Shown here: positions 37,630 through 46,071 of the stretch, piece by piece
How the letters are laid out: each line of letters opens with the position of its first letter
Numbering within the stretch: the stretch's first letter is position 1
NCBI GenBank assembly: GCA_900129675.1
Contig: FSRD01000001.1
Span: 4,949,501 to 5,013,500 of the forward strand
Direction of reading: 5' to 3'
Source: Bradyrhizobium erythrophlei
GTDB taxonomy: Bacteria; Pseudomonadota; Alphaproteobacteria; Rhizobiales; Xanthobacteraceae
DNA length: 64,000 nt
The notes under the pieces: model-generated
What the model saw: the letters and a program-made list of their open reading frames with translations, nothing else
The model's database searches: none
Told to the model about the DNA's origin: nothing
Translations under genes and position numbers: made by a program

Positions 37630-38376
37630 TTACGGCGTCGCGATCAATCCGCTATCTGTTGCAACTATCCAGCGGTTGCCCCAACGCACGATAGAGTCGA
37701 TCCGCCCAATGCCGGGCACTGAATCGCCGCGCATTGCCATCCGCACCCCGTCGGGCCCTCCGAGCACCGCCGTTCCGCCTCGAACGTCAAGAACTGTCCA
37801 ACCCTCAATAGTTGTCGGTCTTGTCTCTGGCGCCGGTATGACAGGTCCCCTGGGCGCTATCGAGCCGGTCGGAGTCATATCTGCCCGGATAGCCGGAGAG
37901 GCTGTGCTTGAAGAGTCCACAGATAGGTGAGCCCCGTCCGACGATGCGGCGAGAGGTTTGGCGGAAATGCTCGCTGCAACTGCCGAGACCTGACTTGCGC
38001 CTGATGGCGTTCGCAAACCTAACGTGGATGCCGTCTTTCGGGCGCCTTCGCTCTTACCGCCTGACTTTGTTTCGGCAATTTGGCGCGATGGCGTTTCTGC
38101 CTGAGTGATTGGATTGAGGGCCGAGATATTTGCGGGACCGTACCAACTAAAGCCGCCAGCCCATCCCAATCCAAAGCCCGCAACCAGTGCGCCTGCGACC
38201 AGCCAGATAGTGCGCTTTCGATCGCGGTCCGGCTTCAACAACGCCAGAACCTCACCCCCATTGGGACTTGAGAAATCCCAGGGGTCCAGCGTCGCAGGCT
38301 GCCTTGGGACTTCGCAGCTGCCGTCAGCTTCCGCCGGCCGGATCTCTTCCAAGGTATTCGCCTGATGCAATTGCAT
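37630..38376 (-). CDS. Membrane-anchored hypothetical protein
   Basis: About 248 residues: an acidic cytosolic N-terminus, one transmembrane helix (TIWLVAGALVAGFGLGWAGG), a long Ser/Ala/Thr-rich linker, and a conserved-looking C-terminal domain (IEGWTVLDVRGGTAVLGGPD, VPGIGRIDSIVRWGNRWIVA). The end domain resembles periplasmic domains seen in bradyrhizobial hypothetical proteins. The start at MQLHQANTLEEI is preferred; eight codons upstream are open. Function unknown. Confidence 0.7.
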   Translation of the reverse strand: MQLHQANTLEEIRPAEADGSCEVPRQPATLDPWDFSSPNGGEVLALLKPDRDRKRTIWLVAGALVAGFGLGWAGGFSWYGPANISALNPITQAETPSRQIAETKSGGKSEGARKTASTLGLRTPSGASQVSAVAASISAKPLAASSDGAHLSVDSSSTASPAIRADMTPTGSIAPRGPVIPAPETRPTTIEGWTVLDVRGGTAVLGGPDGVRMAMRGDSVPGIGRIDSIVRWGNRWIVATDSGLIATP

Positions 38377-38520
38377 GATCGGACCCCTTGTGGTCCCCAA
38401 TGATCATGCCGGGAACTAAACCAATCGTTAACGGCGAATCAGCCGCGAGACGCCTGGGCTAGAATGAATTGCGCAGAGGGCGATCATTAATCGGAATGGC
38501 GCCGGATCGTTGAAGTGACG

Positions 38521-38991
38521 TCATGAATCGCACGGGGGCGACAAGTTCAGCTTTCTCAGGAGTGGATCCAGCCCGTCCGAGCGGCACGGCTTAAATTCAC
38601 TGACCTGCTTTGGAGGCTTATCAGCGGCGCCCTTCTTCGATTGCTTTGTGATGCTGGCCCTATTGTTTGCGGCCTCGGCCCTAGGATCATGCGGATCGTG
38701 CCAATGACGAGGAATAATATCGCGACGCGGTGGGACAACGGCTGGCTTTGGCGCTGGTGGTGGCAAATCGGCTTGGCCTTGTTCGCTGGGCTGAACGAAC
38801 ACAACATCAACCTTCTCGGCGCTGGTCGGCGTGTCCTGATTGATAATAAGCGGCAGGCGATCGGCCTTGTTACCGGCCACTACAGGCATGACAAGTTCTG
38901 GCGAGGGCAGCGGCGCTGATTTCTTCGCAGCGGCAGCAATAGCGCCTAGTCCAGCCAGGCAAACCACTCCAAGTGCGACGGCTCTAATCAC
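38521..38991 (-). CDS. Secreted Pro-rich hypothetical protein
   Basis: 156 residues. An N-terminal signal or anchor (MIRAVALGVVCLAGLGAIAA) is followed by a Pro-rich region (PPPAPKPAVVPPRRDI) and a C-terminal segment with two Cys (FKPCRSDGLDPLL, SPPCDS). Same strand as the preceding membrane-anchored gene. No recognised domain. Confidence 0.6.
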   Translation of the reverse strand: MIRAVALGVVCLAGLGAIAAAAKKSAPLPSPELVMPVVAGNKADRLPLIINQDTPTSAEKVDVVFVQPSEQGQADLPPPAPKPAVVPPRRDIIPRHWHDPHDPRAEAANNRASITKQSKKGAADKPPKQVSEFKPCRSDGLDPLLRKLNLSPPCDS

Positions 38992-39380
38992 GCGGAGCCC
39001 CTATGCAGAGAGGCTCCGAGCCTTGTGAACAAATTGGTCCCGAATGAGGCCGCTCGGTTGGTTTGGTTAATGGCGCCAGGAGCGCGACGCTTCATCGGGG
39101 CCGGACTCATAGGCGAGGCCCGCAAGCCCGTCCAAGGCCTATCTAGGCCCGCGCCGGGTGAGCCGATGACGGAGATGAGGTGGCCAATTAATCCTAGATC
39201 AAAAGGTCACCACATCATCCGATCGATTGGGCGTATGGCGAGTTCAGAAATATCCGCTACGCTAAACGAAACGGTGCAGCGAATACCCGATGCCGAAGCC
39301 TCGTGACACCTGAAAGGTGACGGTTTTTACCGTCATATCCTTTCCAGGACTCCACCCGGCCGCGCCGCGGTCCGGCAGGT
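38992..39380. other. Intergenic, no supported gene
   Basis: A plus-strand frame of 93 codons (39025-39306) has no recognisable features. A GGTGACGGTTTTTACCGTCA palindrome near 39313-39332 is the most structured element and may act in termination between the convergent ends. Confidence 0.4.
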
Positions 39381-40487
39381 TCATTGCCGGCGCTGTGCCG
39401 CGTCTGCATGCGCCGCCAGCTCGTGGAGCTCGGTAAAGAAGTCCAGTGACTGGCCTATGAACAATCCATCGTCAGTGAGCGCGCGAACGGCTGCCGCCGC
39501 CGCTCCCCGCGTCGCGGTTGGGCGAATGATCGAGCAGACCGGAAGGGAGCGGCTCAGGAAGTGGGTGGGCTCCGGCATGATTAGATTGGCCTGCAGATCC
39601 TCGTTTCCCTGGAACGAGGCCATATCAGGGAAAGTGAGCCCATTGAACGGATCAGTCACCTTCGTGATATTGCCCACCTTGTCGTGCCACACCTGGAAGT
39701 GCATCGTTTCCGTCGGACCGATGCTGAGCAATATGCGCAGCACCTCCACGCTCGAGACGCGCTGCGCAAGGGAGGGATAGAGGCTGCTGCCGCCCTGCTC
39801 GATCGTGCCGAAATGGAATGCGGCCGTGTTGACGATCGCGAGCAGATGCTTCGGGTCTGTCGTGTCGTCATTGGTCCTCGGGATTGCGGGAAACTTGCCC
39901 TTGAGCAATCCCGGGACCGGATTCGCAAAGGTGGTATCGCCGAGGTCGGGATTAGCCTCCCGGCTGCGATAGCGCCCCCACCAGGAAGCGTCCACCGTGA
40001 GGTTCATGAGGTTGGTCAGGCGCTTCTTGCCCGACGAGCCTTGGGCAATGCTGCCGTGAAGCGTGCGGAATCGCTCGAGATTGACGGGCTTCGCGCCCTT
40101 GGATTTGAGATATTCATTGATGAAATTGAAGTGGGTGAATTCGTCCTCGGTGTTGTCGTGAATATATTGCGACATATCACCGTCAATCTGCGCAAGCAGA
40201 TCAATGTAGGGCTTGTTCCCGCTGCCTGACGGCTCTTCCGGGTCCCTGATGCCGCCGAGCTCGTTGTACTGCTCCCACAGATCGGTTTCGAGTATTTCGA
40301 GCGCGGCAAGGAAACGGAGAATGCTGATGTCCCCGACCGTCGGACCATCATCATCCTCGGCGAATGCCGCTGTTGATATTGAGTTGGCCGCCATACTTGC
40401 GCCGATCACGGCCGGCGCTGCCAGGCCTGAGCGCAGGAATGAACGGCGGGTGGAAGAAGTTCCGAACTGCTTAGTTGGGCGTAGCAT
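39381..40487 (-). CDS. Tat-exported ferritin-like domain protein
   Basis: 368 residues. A Tat signal (TRRSFLRSGLAAPAVIGASM) is followed by a ferritin-like four-helix domain (ILRFLAALEILETDLWEQYN, DNTEDEFTHFNFINEYL with an E-x-x-H pair, later HFGTIEQ and MHFQVWHD). This fits the Ferritin_2 group of exported proteins found in rhizobia and desiccation-tolerant bacteria. Metal binding is likely but substrate and role are unknown. It is isolated, with weak hairpins around it. Confidence 0.8.
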   Translation of the reverse strand: MLRPTKQFGTSSTRRSFLRSGLAAPAVIGASMAANSISTAAFAEDDDGPTVGDISILRFLAALEILETDLWEQYNELGGIRDPEEPSGSGNKPYIDLLAQIDGDMSQYIHDNTEDEFTHFNFINEYLKSKGAKPVNLERFRTLHGSIAQGSSGKKRLTNLMNLTVDASWWGRYRSREANPDLGDTTFANPVPGLLKGKFPAIPRTNDDTTDPKHLLAIVNTAAFHFGTIEQGGSSLYPSLAQRVSSVEVLRILLSIGPTETMHFQVWHDKVGNITKVTDPFNGLTFPDMASFQGNEDLQANLIMPEPTHFLSRSLPVCSIIRPTATRGAAAAAVRALTDDGLFIGQSLDFFTELHELAAHADAAQRRQ

Positions 40488-41101
40488 GATCCTGTTCTCC
40501 TCACGATGGTGATCCGCGAACCGTGATCCGTCGGTTTTTACTGTTCAATGCAAAACCCCTCCCGCGCCAAAACACTCCGGACGGAGCTGTTTTGGTTTTC
40601 CGCTTGGGTGCTTGCCGGCGCGGTCTCGTCTTTGGATTAGTTTAGTCGTGCGCAGTTTCTGATTCTGGGAAGCTCATGCGTCAGCATTCTCCTTCTAATT
40701 TCGGGAGTCTTGGACGAAGCGCTTTCAAACTCGGACGAAGGGGGTAATAGGTATGGACAACCACCAGTAGCGAAGTTCCAGCCCGGTACGACGGCTGACG
40801 CCATCTCCGTGATTGTCGTGATCATGCACCATAGTCGAAAATTCCCCGATTGGGCAAATATTTTTTTAGATTTGATTTCGCAAAAGCGAGACGAGGGCAC
40901 GATCTGACTCTTCTCATCCGCGCTTCTTCGAGACGTCGGAATCGATCACTCGGAGCATGCATATATCAATTTCGAAAAGGCTTCGGGGCTTCCTCGTTGC
41001 CTGCGATCCTTGCGCAAACTATCGTGCCCCGATGATGCTCGTCCACATTAATTCAGCCCGATTGAATCTCGAACTGCGCACGTTCAAATGTTCCAATTGC
41101 G
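40488..41101. other. Intergenic, no supported gene
   Basis: Several overlapping short frames lack recognisable features. A hairpin AAAACACTCCG...CGGAGCTGTTTT lies near 40577-40603. Base composition is less GC-rich around 40850-40880. The region includes the probable promoter of the ferritin-like gene near 40490-40560. Confidence 0.4.
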
Positions 41102-41437
41102 ATGGTGTTGATAAGAGTTCAAGTCTCCGACTTGGCGGCTCTGTTTGAGGCATCAAAGCAAGGGCTGCTGAATGGCCGCCTCAACGCATCTGCATCCATA
41201 CCGATTGACCGGCCTTCTCGCCGGACGGCGCGATCCTTGCCTATTGCAACAACAAATCGCGGTAAAACCCCGCCGACGACCATGCTTGGCGCCATCGCTG
41301 TGCTGCAGTACCTCGCCGCCAATACGTTAGACGATCAAAACGGCGTGGATTGCATGCCGGAAACGATCGACGGAGAAGCGTGGCCTGTTATTTTCTTCCG
41401 CACCTTGGCATCGGCTCTCGTGGAGGTGCAACCATGA
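41102..41437 (+). CDS. Hypothetical protein
   Basis: 111 residues. The C-terminal part (AIAVLQYLAANTLDDQNGVD, CMPETIDGEAWPVIFFRTL) looks like coding sequence, the N-terminal half less so; an internal ATG (MLGAIAV) is a possible true start. Overlaps the next frame by ATGA. No family recognised. Confidence 0.4.
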   Translation: MVLIRVQVSDLAALFEASKQGLLNGRLNASASIPIDRPSRRTARSLPIATTNRGKTPPTTMLGAIAVLQYLAANTLDDQNGVDCMPETIDGEAWPVIFFRTLASALVEVQP

Positions 41438-41485
41438 AACACCTCGCGGCAATCAAAGAGCAGCTGCCGGTTCTGGTCGCTGCTG

Positions 41486-41635
41486 ATGTTTATTTTCGCG
41501 AGTTGGGACGGCTGGCAAGTGAAACTGCGCGCGCCGCGCGAGAGCGGCGATCATGAGGTGTTCCTAGAAGACGGCCTTACCTTGCAGGCGTTTTTCGAGT
41601 TTATCGAGACGCTGCCGATAAAAAGGCCGAGCTGA
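41486..41635 (+). CDS. Micro-protein with LEDGL-LQA-EFIETLPI motif
   Basis: 49 residues: MFIFASWDGWQVKLRAPRES, then GDHEVFLEDGLTLQAFFEFI and ETLPIKRPS. The motif FLEDGL-LQA-EFIETLPI recurs in frame at about 43880-43945, which argues for coding. A competing 40-codon frame (41434-41556, MKHLAAIKEQLPVLVAADVY) overlaps it and joins the preceding gene by ATGA; one of the two is probably real. Confidence 0.4.
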   Translation: MFIFASWDGWQVKLRAPRESGDHEVFLEDGLTLQAFFEFIETLPIKRPS

Positions 41636-41981
41636 TCGAACCTGATGTTTCGAAGCCGCCGGGCCATTGCTCGGCGGTTTTTGCTTGCCTGTCCGAGGCG
41701 CTGCAGATCGGGGATGTGGAAAGCTTGCGAGCGAATCCACCTCTCTCAGTCAGCGGCTCGGGGCGCAAAACCAGTCGAAGACGTCGCCGCTCACCCCCCG
41801 TCCAAAAGTCTCGGTAAGCGCTGCCGTCCGGTAAAGCATTGGCGACATCTTCAGCGATCCGACCCATGAGGAGCATCGATAGATGATCCCCTGAAATCTC
41901 TCCAGCACCGGCGCGGCTGATGATCTCGTGCATCGGCAAGATGCCATGAAGTTGCACATCGTTCACGATCGCAAGACTCAT
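41601..41981 (-). CDS. Hypothetical protein
   Basis: 126 residues; the first 65 (MSLAIVNDVQLHGILPMHEI, LSMLLMGRIAEDVANALPDG) have ordered, helical character, the rest looks low-quality. A short upstream AGGGGAGCAACCG could serve as ribosome-binding site. Antisense to the end of the micro-protein. Family unknown. Confidence 0.4.
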   Translation of the reverse strand: MSLAIVNDVQLHGILPMHEIISRAGAGEISGDHLSMLLMGRIAEDVANALPDGSAYRDFWTGGERRRLRLVLRPEPLTERGGFARKLSTSPICSASDRQAKTAEQWPGGFETSGSISSAFLSAASR

Positions 41982-42202
41982 TCGGTTGCTCCCCTTTTGC
42001 CGACTCAGTCCCTTGAGTTGAAGCCGAAGTTATTAACTATTTTTCTGAGCCCCAAACCGGGTTGAAAGATGCGGTATTATGGCTCAAACGCCACAAATCT
42101 GATGGTCGCCCCCTTGATCTAAGATCAAGTAAGTGCTAGATGTGTCCCTGTCGCGGTGGGGACCAAAGGCGCGAAACTTGAGGGATCATAGGAGGGGCGC
42201 TA

Positions 42203-42544
42203 ATGCCGCCGCAACCGAAGGACGTTCTGAAGATCGAGACTGTTTGGATTAGAGAATACGCGAAAACATACCTTCCATGTGAAGCTGGATTTTCATTTCC
42301 GGCAGGCCGTTTGCGCGAAGCGCGCTTGAGCCTACTGGGCGTGACCATGATCTTCCGCAACGGGTATGTGGTGTTTGCAGACAAGCTGGACGACCCGGGC
42401 GCCATCTGGGTTGTCGAAGGCAGTGATGAAAATTCAGTTTCGTTTCAGCTGACCGTGATCGTGGTCACTGAAACGTTGGCTGTGGATTTGGTGCGAGTGG
42501 AACGACTGTTGGAGGAAAATGGCGATGACAATGATGCAGCATGA
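42203..42544 (+). CDS. Hypothetical protein, first gene of a possible toxin-antitoxin-like pair
   Basis: 113 residues. The region FRNGYVVFADKLDDPGAIWV to SFQLTVIVVTETLAVDLVRV is beta-rich and resembles small DUF4258-like or RelE-like folds only in general pattern; no catalytic motif can be named. It overlaps the start of the helix-turn-helix gene by 26 bases, as in many toxin-antitoxin operons with the toxin first. Function is inferred from arrangement only. Confidence 0.6.
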   Translation: MPPQPKDVLKIETVWIREYAKTYLPCEAGFSFPAGRLREARLSLLGVTMIFRNGYVVFADKLDDPGAIWVVEGSDENSVSFQLTVIVVTETLAVDLVRVERLLEENGDDNDAA

Positions 42545-43178
42545 TCGTGGCAGCAACGCTCGTGTTGTTCAGCAGTATGAAGTGGACACCCTCGGTGCCC
42601 CGTTCAAGGTAACGCTATGGGATTGCGTGTCCCTTGGCGTTGACCCAAAGACGGGCGAGGAGAAGGTCCACATTCCGGACTTGGTTGGATTGATTAAATC
42701 TGTGGTCAGAGCGCGGGTTTCACATCCTCGGAAGCTGAACGGAGCGGAACTTAAGTTCGTTCGTAACGCTCTCGGCGTGCGGGCGAATTTGCTTGCGGAT
42801 TTTTTGGATATGACTCCCGAACACCTTTCGAGGTGCGAGGCTGGCTCAAAAGTTATGTCAACGATGAGCGAGAAAGTCTTTAGGTTGTTTGCCTTCTTGG
42901 GCACGTTCTTCTCGGACCCAGAGGAGATTTTGCTTCGATCTTTTAACAAAGAAGAGATCGATAAGAAGGCGAAGAAACCTAATGAAATGCGCCAGAAGTT
43001 TGCGGAGCAATTTTTGTCGATGAAGATCCAGTCCGTATTCGATGCGGAAGAGGATGAATTGCACTTTCACTTTATTCGACGCAAATCGAAGTCATCCAAA
43101 CCGACGAAGCGGCAAAAAATGCTTAGTGAGGACGATGATGAATGGAAAGAGCCCGAGCCGATGAAGGCATGCGGCTAG
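42519..43178 (+). CDS. Helix-turn-helix protein, second gene of a possible toxin-antitoxin-like pair
   Basis: 219 residues. An N-terminal segment (YEVDTLGAPFKVTLWDCVSL) is followed by an XRE/MqsA-like helix-turn-helix at about 77-115 (KFVRNALGVRANLLADFLDM, TPEHLSRCEAGSKVM), then a long charged C-terminus. GGAGG lies five bases before the ATG at 42519. Two terminator-like hairpins follow the stop. It would act as DNA-binding autoregulator or antitoxin for the overlapping upstream gene. Confidence 0.7.
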   Translation: MAMTMMQHDRGSNARVVQQYEVDTLGAPFKVTLWDCVSLGVDPKTGEEKVHIPDLVGLIKSVVRARVSHPRKLNGAELKFVRNALGVRANLLADFLDMTPEHLSRCEAGSKVMSTMSEKVFRLFAFLGTFFSDPEEILLRSFNKEEIDKKAKKPNEMRQKFAEQFLSMKIQSVFDAEEDELHFHFIRRKSKSSKPTKRQKMLSEDDDEWKEPEPMKACG

Positions 43179-43184
43179 GATAAA

Positions 43185-43216
43185 AATCGGCCCGGAAGGT
43201 TGCTTCCGGGCCGATT
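43185..43216 (+). terminator. Perfect 14-bp hairpin
   Basis: AATCGGCCCGGAAG and CTTCCGGGCCGATT pair completely around the tetraloop GTTG, starting seven bases after the stop of the helix-turn-helix gene. It is followed by GTT rather than a long T-run. Confidence 0.7.
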
Positions 43217-43233
43217 GTTACCGGAAAGATGAG

Positions 43234-43262
43234 CCCGCCGGTTCATGCCGGCGGGTTTTTTT
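43234..43262 (+). terminator. Intrinsic terminator
   Basis: CCCGCCGG and CCGGCGGG form an 8-bp GC stem with a TTCATG loop followed by seven T residues, a textbook rho-independent terminator for plus-strand transcription from the pair upstream. Confidence 0.8.
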
Positions 43263-43380
43263 CCTTGCGGGCGGAACCTTCGCGCCGCACGCGTGTTGTC
43301 GATGGTAGCGGCGGAACTGGGAAACCGGCAGTCGCGTAGGAGGCCGCACGGAGTCATGCCCGGGCGGCTTTTTTTATGCC

Positions 43381-43620
43381 TTAGACTGCCCTGCGCTCCG
43401 GAGAGATATCGTGCGAATAGTGAGTACACTCCACGACGGCTGAGAGAGCGGCGATTTTCAACGTCGTCGGGTTTCGCTCGCCTTTCGCAGCACATGCAAG
43501 AATATGCGACGCGATTTCAGCTTTCATCGTCGATGTGCGCTTCGCTTCGGGAAGCATCGCAGCGGCATCGTCGAGGACTGCTTTCATCAATTTGATTAAT
43601 TCAGGCTGATAAACCGCCAT
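43381..43620 (-). CDS. Hypothetical protein
   Basis: 79 residues starting MAVYQPELIKLMKAVLDDAA and continuing STMKAEIASHILACAAKGER. This pattern matches a short all-helical protein type common in rhizobia with unknown function. The open frame extends upstream but the ATG at 43620 with AGGAAACGG nearby is preferred. Confidence 0.6.
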   Translation of the reverse strand: MAVYQPELIKLMKAVLDDAAAMLPEAKRTSTMKAEIASHILACAAKGERNPTTLKIAALSAVVECTHYSHDISPERRAV

Positions 43621-43968
43621 CGCCGTTTCCTCACTCGTACATGCCCTCTTTATTCTGATGCGTGGAGTGCCGCGTTGGGGACGTGCTGGATCATCTGCCC
43701 CAAGACCGCGCATGTCAAAACTATTCGCCACATTCCTGGGCCTCAATGCTCGGCCTTCGGAAGCTTAGTGATGTAGTTGCCGGCATCCTCAAGGCGGGCG
43801 CCGCGCGAGAACGGGGAGTCCGCACCGATAGCGTAAGCCGTCTATATGCATATAGACGGCCTCGCACCGTCTGCAGTGTGGTCTTTTTGGAGGATGGCCT
43901 TATCTTGCAGGCGGAGTTTATCGAGACGCTGCCGATACGCCAGGGCCATCAGGAAGGGGAGATAAACG

Positions 43969-44280
43969 ATGCCAAATCGACAGGAGAGACGGCGCGCGGT
44001 GGCGACTAGAGTTGAGATGATTGAGGCGAACAGGATTGTCGGTAACATCTGTTGCTGGAATGGATGCGACAAGACCTATAACAGCAAAGACGGAATGCCG
44101 AAGGGATGGCAATGCATCCTGATGTTTCGGGTAAAGCCATCCTCAGACCTTGGCACGATCAAACCGGGAGACTGGAGTCGGGATGGCGTTCTTTGTCCCG
44201 AACACGTTGAACACGTCCAGAGCCTTCTAGTCCCGCTCGCATTGGAAGTGGCAACTCGCCCCAGCGAAGGGCAAGCATAG
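43969..44280 (+). CDS. Hypothetical protein with possible zinc site
   Basis: 103 residues. Cys pairs in ICCWNGCDKTY and the later LCPEHVEHV could bind zinc. Between them is a beta-like region (GWQCILMFRVKPSS). AGGGGAG lies just before the ATG. Followed by a terminator hairpin. No family identified. Confidence 0.6.
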   Translation: MPNRQERRRAVATRVEMIEANRIVGNICCWNGCDKTYNSKDGMPKGWQCILMFRVKPSSDLGTIKPGDWSRDGVLCPEHVEHVQSLLVPLALEVATRPSEGQA

Positions 44281-44316
44281 AGTTACCTCCTTTTCAGGCG
44301 AGAAAATCGACATGCA

Positions 44317-44350
44317 TAGCCCCGGTTGCTGCGGCGCGCCGGGGCTTTTG
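44317..44350 (+). terminator. Terminator-like hairpin
   Basis: GCCCCGG and CCGGGGC form a stem with a 13-base GC-rich loop, followed by TTTTGGTCATTTT. It lies about 40 bases after the stop of the Cys-containing gene on the same strand. Confidence 0.55.
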
Positions 44351-44792
44351 GTCATTTTGGGGCATAGAAGCAGGGACGCGGACAAGGGAAACCCCGTCCG
44401 AGGGAGTACTTCGAGGCGGGGCAAGTTGGCGGCGTTATTCGTGCCAGTTTGGGCGGCACGTTGGGAACAAGTTTAGACCCGTGGCCTCCAATAAATAGTG
44501 GAAAAGTCAAATTTCGCCCCGTTAATGCTCTTCTTTTGACCACTTATCCTTAAACCGTCGCAACGGGTGCCACAGCGGACCTATGGCATCCAAATGAGAC
44601 GGCCTCAGTGTGCAGCCCGCACTGGGGCCGTTTCTTTTGGGGCTATGCAGATCAAGCGGCGGCAGGGCGCCCGTCGCTTTATTTCACAGGGGCCGGGGGG
44701 GGGGATTGTGCCGCTGGACAGAACGCGCATGGGCGGCGCCCTGCGGCCCGCGCTCGTCATCGGTCGCACGCCATCTTGCGACGTCCCTAAGC
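44351..44792. other. Mostly non-coding; repeated micro-frame copy 1
   Basis: Holds a hairpin (ACGGCCTCAGTG with CACTGGGGCCGT near 44597-44631) and a short frame from ATG 44645 (MQIKRRQGARRFISQ) that is related in frame to one at 45157 (MRITRRHGAHTLFS). A run of ten G residues near 44696-44705 is prone to length change. No other gene supported. Confidence 0.4.
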
Positions 44793-45059
44793 TCATTCCC
44801 CATCGAGCTTTCGCGTCAGGTGTCCCAGCATGGCCTTGCAGGCTTCTTCGGCCTCAGTGAGCGTTTCAAAGGGCGAGCCGCCGACCTTGATGGCGCGGCT
44901 GCTCGGATGGATCGGACGCCACGACGCCACGAAGCCGGCGCGTCCGTGGAAGCCGGGACCGCTGCGGCTCTCATAACTGATCACGAAGGAAAAGCCGTCG
45001 CTGCTCGCGCTCCATATTTCCAAGTCCTCGACGAGACCAACGACGCGGGTGAACTGCAT
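44793..45059 (-). CDS. Hypothetical protein
   Basis: 88 residues from ATG 45059: MQFTRVVGLVEDLEIWSASS, then DGFSFVISYESRSGPGFHGR and ETLTEAEEACKAMLGHLTRK. It has the look of a small alpha/beta protein; homologues of this type occur in rhizobial islands, as far as I recall. A 15-codon upstream extension is open but less likely. Confidence 0.6.
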   Translation of the reverse strand: MQFTRVVGLVEDLEIWSASSDGFSFVISYESRSGPGFHGRAGFVASWRPIHPSSRAIKVGGSPFETLTEAEEACKAMLGHLTRKLDGE

Positions 45060-45156
45060 TAGCCATTCCCCCGTCGACCTATCCACACGCGAGGGTGTGC
45101 GCATGTGAACGGAGGAGGTCGGCCGGTTGTTCCAGCACTTGTCGTTTCAAAAGGCC

Positions 45157-45240
45157 ATGAGGATCACGCGGCGGCATGGCGCCCATACATTATTTTCACC
45201 GCACCGGAGGATTGTGCCGCGAGATCGCAGGCGCATGAGC
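45157..45240 (+). repeat. Diverged repeat of 44645-44730 (micro-frame copy 2)
   Basis: From the ATG, MRITRRHGAH and RRIVPRDRRRM align in frame with MQIKRRQGAR and GGIVPLDRTRM in the first copy; DNA similarity includes CGGCGGCA-GGCGCCC and GGATTGTGCCG-type stretches. Whether it is translated is unknown. Confidence 0.4.
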
Positions 45241-45292
45241 GAGGCCCGCAGGGGCCACGCTGTGGACGCCATCGTCGAGGGCGACAGCGGAC

Positions 45293-45730
45293 CTAAAAAT
45301 CATCCTCGTCGGCTTCGCGGTGACCCGGCGGGTTGCCGTCGTCTGTTTTAGTCGCAAAGTCCTGACGCACTGAAACTCGTGCGACCTCGAATTCGGGGAC
45401 ATCGGCACCGCTCTTGCGCTGTAGATCAAGCGTATCGCGCCAGCGATCGGTTGAATACGGACTGGTCGCTTGAATGCATTCAACGAAAATCTCTTTCAAC
45501 GATCCGACTTTTTGAGGCTCATCGCCCGATGTTGAGGGACGGGTCTCCGGATGTTCGAGCCGCCACCACACCTGTTCGACGATCATGTCTTCACTGTAGG
45601 GTTCGGGATTATTCGGCCTGTGGATCGAGATGTACGACCCAACCTTCGGCACTTCGGGAAGCTCAAATTCGAGAGAGTAATCGGGATCGAGCCTTCCGAC
45701 CTCGCGAATCACAACAATCACTCGCGTCAT
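45293..45730 (-). CDS. Hypothetical protein
   Basis: About 145 residues from MTRVIVVIREVGRLD. It begins with a beta-rich half (YSLEFELPEVPKVGSYISIH, VEQVWWRLEHPE) and ends in an acidic tail. The upstream part of the open frame (basic, KKRGKIK) lacks a good start; AGAGAGGAAAAA precedes the chosen ATG. Family unknown. Confidence 0.6.
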   Translation of the reverse strand: MTRVIVVIREVGRLDPDYSLEFELPEVPKVGSYISIHRPNNPEPYSEDMIVEQVWWRLEHPETRPSTSGDEPQKVGSLKEIFVECIQATSPYSTDRWRDTLDLQRKSGADVPEFEVARVSVRQDFATKTDDGNPPGHREADEDDF

Positions 45731-45819
45731 TTTTATTTTTCCTCTCTTCTTTCCGCCCTCGCCATTCCGCCGTTTCAATTTTTGCCAAGCCGCAGCGTCG
45801 CACCGGCCGCGCGGCACGA

Positions 45820-46050
45820 TCACTTTTTGGGAGCAATAGCTCTGTCGAGCCGCTCGATAAAGTCGACCATGTCGTCAGCCGGGCGCGATACAGCAGGGCT
45901 CTGGATTATTTTTTTGAGCAGTTCGAGGGTCTGTTGTTGGTTACCAGCTAGTTCCCTGATCGCCGTCTCGACTCCTAAAAGCTGGTCCTGCTTTGCTGCA
46001 TCCTCTTTCGCGAAATACATCGCCAATGCGGCGACGACTTCAGCGTTCAT
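45820..46050 (-). CDS. Small helical hypothetical protein
   Basis: 76 residues, strongly helical with heptad-like spacing (VVAALAMYFAKEDAAKQDQL, QQQTLELLKKIIQ). The start is only about 20 bases from the end of the IS at 46072, so its promoter may have been replaced by that insertion. Function unknown. Confidence 0.55.
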   Translation of the reverse strand: MNAEVVAALAMYFAKEDAAKQDQLLGVETAIRELAGNQQQTLELLKKIIQSPAVSRPADDMVDFIERLDRAIAPKK

Positions 46051-46071
46051 CGAACGCCCGTTATGCGCAGC

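Noticed and set aside
39025..39306. 93-codon plus-strand frame
   Set aside because: No recognised domain and no supporting neighbours; lies between convergent or isolated genes.
44696..44705. Ten-G run as a phase-variation switch
   Set aside because: It is not inside a supported gene; reported only as an unstable tract.
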